Assembly (NCBI GenBank): GCA_964481035.1
Contig: CAYZSE010000007.1
Span: forward strand, 1 to 46,451
DNA: 46,451 nt
Source: JAAAPF01 sp964481035
GTDB lineage: Bacteria; Pseudomonadota; Alphaproteobacteria; Geminicoccales; Geminicoccaceae
Direction: 5' to 3'
Under the pieces are notes generated by a model. The model was not told where the DNA came from. It saw nothing but the letters and a program-made list of their open reading frames with translations, and made no database searches. Below, piece by piece: positions 43,290 through 46,451 of this stretch. The position numbers were made by a program, and so were the translations under genes. Position 1 is the stretch's first letter. Every line of letters begins with the position of its first letter.

Positions 43290-44228
43290 CTATTGCGCGG
43301 GTTGGGTCTCGCCGCCGGGCTCGCCCTCGCGGCGCAGGTTCAACGCCAGCAGCGCCGGCGTGGCGATGAACAGCGAGGAGTAGGTGCCGATCAGCACGCC
43401 CCAGATCAGCGCGACGGTGAAGCCGCTAATCGTGCCGCCGGCGATGACGAACAACGCGATGAGCGCCAAGAGCGTGGTCGTGCTGGTGACGACGGTACGG
43501 GCCAGGGTCTCGTTGAGGCTGAGATCGAGCAGCTCGACCATCGGCTTCTTCTTGTACTTGCGAATATTGTCGCGCACCCGATCGAAGACGACAACGGTGT
43601 CGTTCAAGGAGTAGCCGACGATCGTCAGCAGCGCCGCCACCGTCGCCAGGTTAAACTCGAGGCGCGTCAGCGCGAACAGCCCAATCGTCAACAACACGTC
43701 GTGGGCGAGCGCGAGAACGGCGCAGAGACCGAACTGCCACTCGAAGCGAAACCAGATGTAGACGAGAATGGCGACGAGCGAGAACATGACGGCCATGACG
43801 CCGGCGCTCAGAAGCTCGCCCGACACTTTCGGCCCGACATATTCGGTGCGGCGAAAGGAGACCTCGTCGCCGTAGATCTCGATGAGCTCGGCCTTGACGG
43901 CCTCGACGGCGAGCGCCTGCTCGTTGGCCTCACCCTGTTGCCGCTCGATGCGGATGAGGACGTCGGTGGGCGCGCCGAACTCCTGCAGGGCCACCTCGCC
44001 GAGGCCGAGACCGCCGAGCTCGGCACGGAGCCGTCCAAGATCCGCCGCGACCGGCGTGCGCACCTCCATGACCGTTCCGCCGCGGAAGTCGATGCCGAAG
44101 TTCAGCCCGAGCACGAGCGCGAGGACGACCGACAGCGCGCACAAGCCCGCCGAGGCGAGCGCCGCCGGACGGCGGAAGCTCAAGAACGGGATGCTCGGGG
44201 TGTTCTTGAAGAAGCGGATGGTGCGCAA
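43290..44228 (-). CDS. secF: Protein translocase subunit SecF
   Basis: SecF works with SecD and YajC to pull exported proteins across the inner membrane using proton motive force. It has six predicted helices. Signatures are GLNFGIDFRGGTVMEVR in the first periplasmic region and VGYSLNDTVVVFDRVRDNIRK between helices 4 and 5. I chose TTG 44226-44228 because GAGGAAGG is 5 bases ahead. The same frame is open to another TTG at 44246, which would add six residues and has no clear ribosome-binding site. Confidence 0.95.
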   Translation of the reverse strand: MRTIRFFKNTPSIPFLSFRRPAALASAGLCALSVVLALVLGLNFGIDFRGGTVMEVRTPVAADLGRLRAELGGLGLGEVALQEFGAPTDVLIRIERQQGEANEQALAVEAVKAELIEIYGDEVSFRRTEYVGPKVSGELLSAGVMAVMFSLVAILVYIWFRFEWQFGLCAVLALAHDVLLTIGLFALTRLEFNLATVAALLTIVGYSLNDTVVVFDRVRDNIRKYKKKPMVELLDLSLNETLARTVVTSTTTLLALIALFVIAGGTISGFTVALIWGVLIGTYSSLFIATPALLALNLRREGEPGGETQPAQ

Positions 44229-44261
44229 GGCGGCCTTCCTCGGCAAAGAGGCGCTAACGGA

Positions 44262-45881
44262 TCAAAGCGGCAGGGCCTTGGGGCGAACACGCTGATACCA
44301 CAGGCTCAACAGCAGGCGGGTCAAGGCGATGGCGGTGAACATCGAGCCGAGGACACCGATGGCCAGCGTCACCGCGAAGCCCTTGACCGGCCCCGAGCCG
44401 AACTGGAACAGCAAGAGCGCGGCGATGAGGGTCGTGACGTTGGCGTCGACGATGGTGCGCGTCGCCCCGCGAAACCCGGCGTCGATGGCGCCGATCGGGC
44501 CGCGGCCGTTGCCCGCCTCCTCGCGGATGCGCTCGAAGATGAGAACGTTCGCGTCGACCGCCATGCCGACGGTCAAGACGATGCCGGCGATGCCCGGCAG
44601 CGTGAGCGTTGCGCCGAGCGTCGACAGGGCGGCGGCGATCAGGACGAGGTTGGTGAACAGCGCGATCACGGCGATCACGCCGAAGACACCGTAGTACGCG
44701 ATCATGAAGGCGGCGACGAGCACGAGGCCGATCAAGCCCGCGAGCTCGCCGGCGGCGACGCTGTCGGCGCCGAGGTCCGGCCCCACGGTTCGCTCCTCGA
44801 GCACGTCGAGCGGTGCCGGCAGGGCGCCCGCGCGCAGGAGCAGTGCCAGCTCGTTGGCGCTCTCGACGGTGAAGTCGCCCGAGATCACGCCGCTGCCGCC
44901 GGTGATCGGCTCCTGGATGCGCGGTGCCGAGATGACCGCGTCGTCGAGCACGATGGCGAAGAGCCGGCCGACGTTCTCCGACGTGATGTCGGCGAAGCGC
45001 CGCGCGCCGGTGGTGTCGAAGCGGAACGAGACCACCGGCTGGTTGTCCTGAAAGCTCGGCTGCGCATCGACGAGGTTCTCGCCGGAGAGCTCGACGCGGC
45101 GGTTCAAGACCCACTCGGTCACGGGCTCGCCGGCCTCGTCGGTCTCGGCGGAGGGGACGACGAACACGCCAGCCGGCCCGGCGCCGCTGCGCACCTCGGC
45201 GGGCGTCGTCGACATGTCGACCATATGAAAGGTCAGCTGTGCCGTCTGACCGAGGAGGCGGCGCAGCGCCCCGGGGTCGCGCTCGCCCGGAACCTGCAGG
45301 AGGATCCGATCGTCGCCCTGGCGCTGGATCGTGGGCTCGCGCGTGCCGAGCTCGTCGATGCGCCGACGGACCACCTCGAGCGACTGCTCGACGACGGAAG
45401 CGATCAGCGCGTCGCGCCCGCCCTCGCTAAAGGTGAAGCTCACCCGGCTGCCCTCGGTCGTCAGCTCGTACTGCCGCTCGAAGGCGAAGCTCCCGGTCAT
45501 CGGGTTGACCGGGCCGCGCGGGTTGATCCCGTCCAGGACCTCCAGCGCCGCGGCGCGCTGCTCGGGATCGACGAGCTGAAAGCTCACCACGTCGCCGCGC
45601 ACGCCGAGGCCGCGATACTGCACGCGGGCGGTCCTGAGTGCGACGCGGACCTCACCGACCAGCGTCTGCAGCCGGTCCTGAATGACCTCCTCGACGTCGA
45701 CCTCCAAGAGCAGGTGCGAGCCGCCCTGGAGATCGAGGCCGAGGTTGATCTGGCCCTGCGGCAACCAGTCCGGCCAGCTCGCGACGGTCTCGCGCGAGAA
45801 CAGGTTGGGCAGGCTCAACAGCACGCCCAACAAGCAGACGATGACGACGATGGCGCCGACCGAGTTGATCTGACGAAGCAC
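44262..45881 (-). CDS. secD: Protein translocase subunit SecD
   Basis: SecD, 539 residues, has an N-terminal helix, a large periplasmic domain and five further helices. Signatures are INLGLDLQGGSHLLLEVD near residue 45 and GMAVDANVLIFERIREE in the membrane part. The start is GTG 45879-45881 (MLRQINSVG). It lies 10 bases after yajC and about 33 bases before secF; the three form one operon with the Mth938-like gene. Confidence 0.96.
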   Translation of the reverse strand: MLRQINSVGAIVVIVCLLGVLLSLPNLFSRETVASWPDWLPQGQINLGLDLQGGSHLLLEVDVEEVIQDRLQTLVGEVRVALRTARVQYRGLGVRGDVVSFQLVDPEQRAAALEVLDGINPRGPVNPMTGSFAFERQYELTTEGSRVSFTFSEGGRDALIASVVEQSLEVVRRRIDELGTREPTIQRQGDDRILLQVPGERDPGALRRLLGQTAQLTFHMVDMSTTPAEVRSGAGPAGVFVVPSAETDEAGEPVTEWVLNRRVELSGENLVDAQPSFQDNQPVVSFRFDTTGARRFADITSENVGRLFAIVLDDAVISAPRIQEPITGGSGVISGDFTVESANELALLLRAGALPAPLDVLEERTVGPDLGADSVAAGELAGLIGLVLVAAFMIAYYGVFGVIAVIALFTNLVLIAAALSTLGATLTLPGIAGIVLTVGMAVDANVLIFERIREEAGNGRGPIGAIDAGFRGATRTIVDANVTTLIAALLLFQFGSGPVKGFAVTLAIGVLGSMFTAIALTRLLLSLWYQRVRPKALPL

Positions 45882-45891
45882 CCGCGCGAAC

Positions 45892-46302
45892 CTAGCGGCC
45901 GGTGAGCCTGCCCAAGAGACCGCGACCGCCCTTGCCGGCGTCGTTGGCGGGCGTGGCGGTCTTGGCCGCGTCGGCCCGGGTCAGGTTCTGGGCGATGGTC
46001 GAGCGATCGAGCTTGACCTTGACGTTCGGCGCGATCTCGACGTCGACGGTCGCCGGCTCCTCGGCATTCTCGGCGGTCGCGGCGGCGGCTCTCACCACGG
46101 TGCCGTAGATACCGCCCGAGGTGATGATCTTGTCGCCTTTCTTGGTCGCCTGCACCATCTCGCGGTGCTCGCGCATCCGCTTCTGCTGCGGGCGGATCAA
46201 CAGAAACCAGAAGACGACGAAGATGAGGATGAGCGGCAACAGCGAGACGAGAAAACTCGGCTCGCCGCCGGCGGCCTGGGCGTAGGCGGGAGAGATGAGC
46301 AT
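45892..46302 (-). CDS. yajC: Preprotein translocase accessory subunit YajC
   Basis: YajC, 136 residues, has one membrane helix (LLPLILIFVVFWFLLI) followed by the conserved RPQQKRMREHREMVQATKKGD and TSGGIYGTV. The C-terminal tail is longer and more Ala/Thr-rich than in enterics. First gene of the secDF operon; a good promoter lies upstream. Confidence 0.95.
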   Translation of the reverse strand: MLISPAYAQAAGGEPSFLVSLLPLILIFVVFWFLLIRPQQKRMREHREMVQATKKGDKIITSGGIYGTVVRAAAATAENAEEPATVDVEIAPNVKVKLDRSTIAQNLTRADAAKTATPANDAGKGGRGLLGRLTGR

Positions 46303-46334
46303 GACGTGTCCGGATCGGCGTGAGCGCGTGCTCT

Positions 46335-46363
46335 CATATAGCCACGGTAGCGGCGTTTGCCAA
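46335..46363 (-). promoter_or_regulatory. Candidate sigma-70 promoter for yajC-secD-secF
   Basis: On the minus strand TTGGCA (46358-46363; 5 of 6 consensus positions) and TATATG (46335-46340; 4 of 6) are separated by exactly 17 bases, ending 32 bases before the yajC ATG. It is the best promoter match I found in the window. Confidence 0.55.
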
Positions 46364-46418
46364 CGATCACACCCGTCGCCTATGACAGCGCGTCGCCGCC
46401 AGAAGCTCCGAGATCCCC

Positions 46419-46451
46419 ATGACCGAGGCTCACCCGCTCGCCCCGCTGCTG
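46419..46451 (+). CDS. Start of a further gene, cut by window edge
   Basis: ATG 46419 opens a frame of 11 codons (MTEAHPLAPLL) to the window end. In many Alphaproteobacteria a DUF815-type ATPase gene lies beside yajC and begins in a similar way, which is the only reason to suggest that identity. Too little sequence is present to confirm it. Confidence 0.4.
   Translation, partial: MTEAHPLAPLL

Noticed and set aside
43293..45905. Plus-strand open frame of 870 codons
   Set aside because: Antisense to secF and secD; low-complexity charged translation typical of a mirror frame.

Overview
The window is GC-rich DNA (clearly well above 60% by eye) from a purple phototrophic member of the Alphaproteobacteria. 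The evidence is a complete crtEF-bchCXYZ-pufQBALMC superoperon encoding a type-II reaction centre with a tetraheme cytochrome subunit, LH1, chlorophyllide a reductase and spheroidene-pathway carotenoid enzymes. The secDF-yajC-Mth938-like cluster and the S9/L13 operon are also typical of the class. The genus cannot be named from sequence alone.

Layout. (1) 1-1341, minus strand: a truncated msrA and a yaiI-type gene. (2) 1461-12437, minus strand: the photosynthesis superoperon, transcribed crtE, crtF, bchC, X, Y, Z, pufQ, B, A, L, M, C and ending at a hairpin terminator near 1475. Divergent crtC (12650-13630, plus) shares the crtE upstream region. TGT-N12-ACA boxes of the PpsR/CrtJ type lie upstream of bchC and between crtE and crtC. 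(3) 13633-22891: a leucine-catabolism (liu) block, minus strand: HMG-CoA lyase, methylcrotonyl-CoA carboxylase alpha, methylglutaconyl-CoA hydratase, carboxylase beta and, further upstream, isovaleryl-CoA dehydrogenase. The block is split by a plus-strand membrane adenylate cyclase and by an AT-rich cassette of about 1.3 kb. (4) The cassette carries one gene, a stand-alone HsdR-N-like PD-(D/E)xK nuclease. It is bounded by two identical 90-bp direct repeats, each a copy of the 3' end of the isovaleryl-CoA dehydrogenase gene. This is the most unusual structure in the window. (5) 23006-33787: an FMN reductase, a frameshifted SDR pseudogene, rplM-rpsI, a patatin lipoprotein, a hotdog thioesterase, a cyclase/TolB/TPR protein, an enoyl-CoA hydratase, a META-domain protein, a CoA-binding protein, O-acetylhomoserine sulfhydrylase and a GGDEF protein. 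(6) 33877-37796: a polyamine ABC importer. (7) 37944-46451: rmuC, a membrane zinc-finger anti-sigma-like protein, a divergent EF-G paralogue, a GNAT enzyme, a Mth938-like gene, secF, secD, yajC, and the first codons of a further gene.

How the parts work together. The superoperon makes geranylgeranyl-PP (CrtE), methoxylated carotenoids (CrtC, CrtF) and bacteriochlorophyll (BchXYZ, BchC), and assembles them into LH1-RC (PufBA, PufLM, PufC). Two hairpins between pufA and pufL probably keep LH1 mRNA more abundant than reaction-centre mRNA. The liu genes turn isovaleryl-CoA into acetyl-CoA and acetoacetate. The rest is housekeeping, transport and signalling. No tRNA, rRNA, CRISPR array, transposase or integrase was seen.
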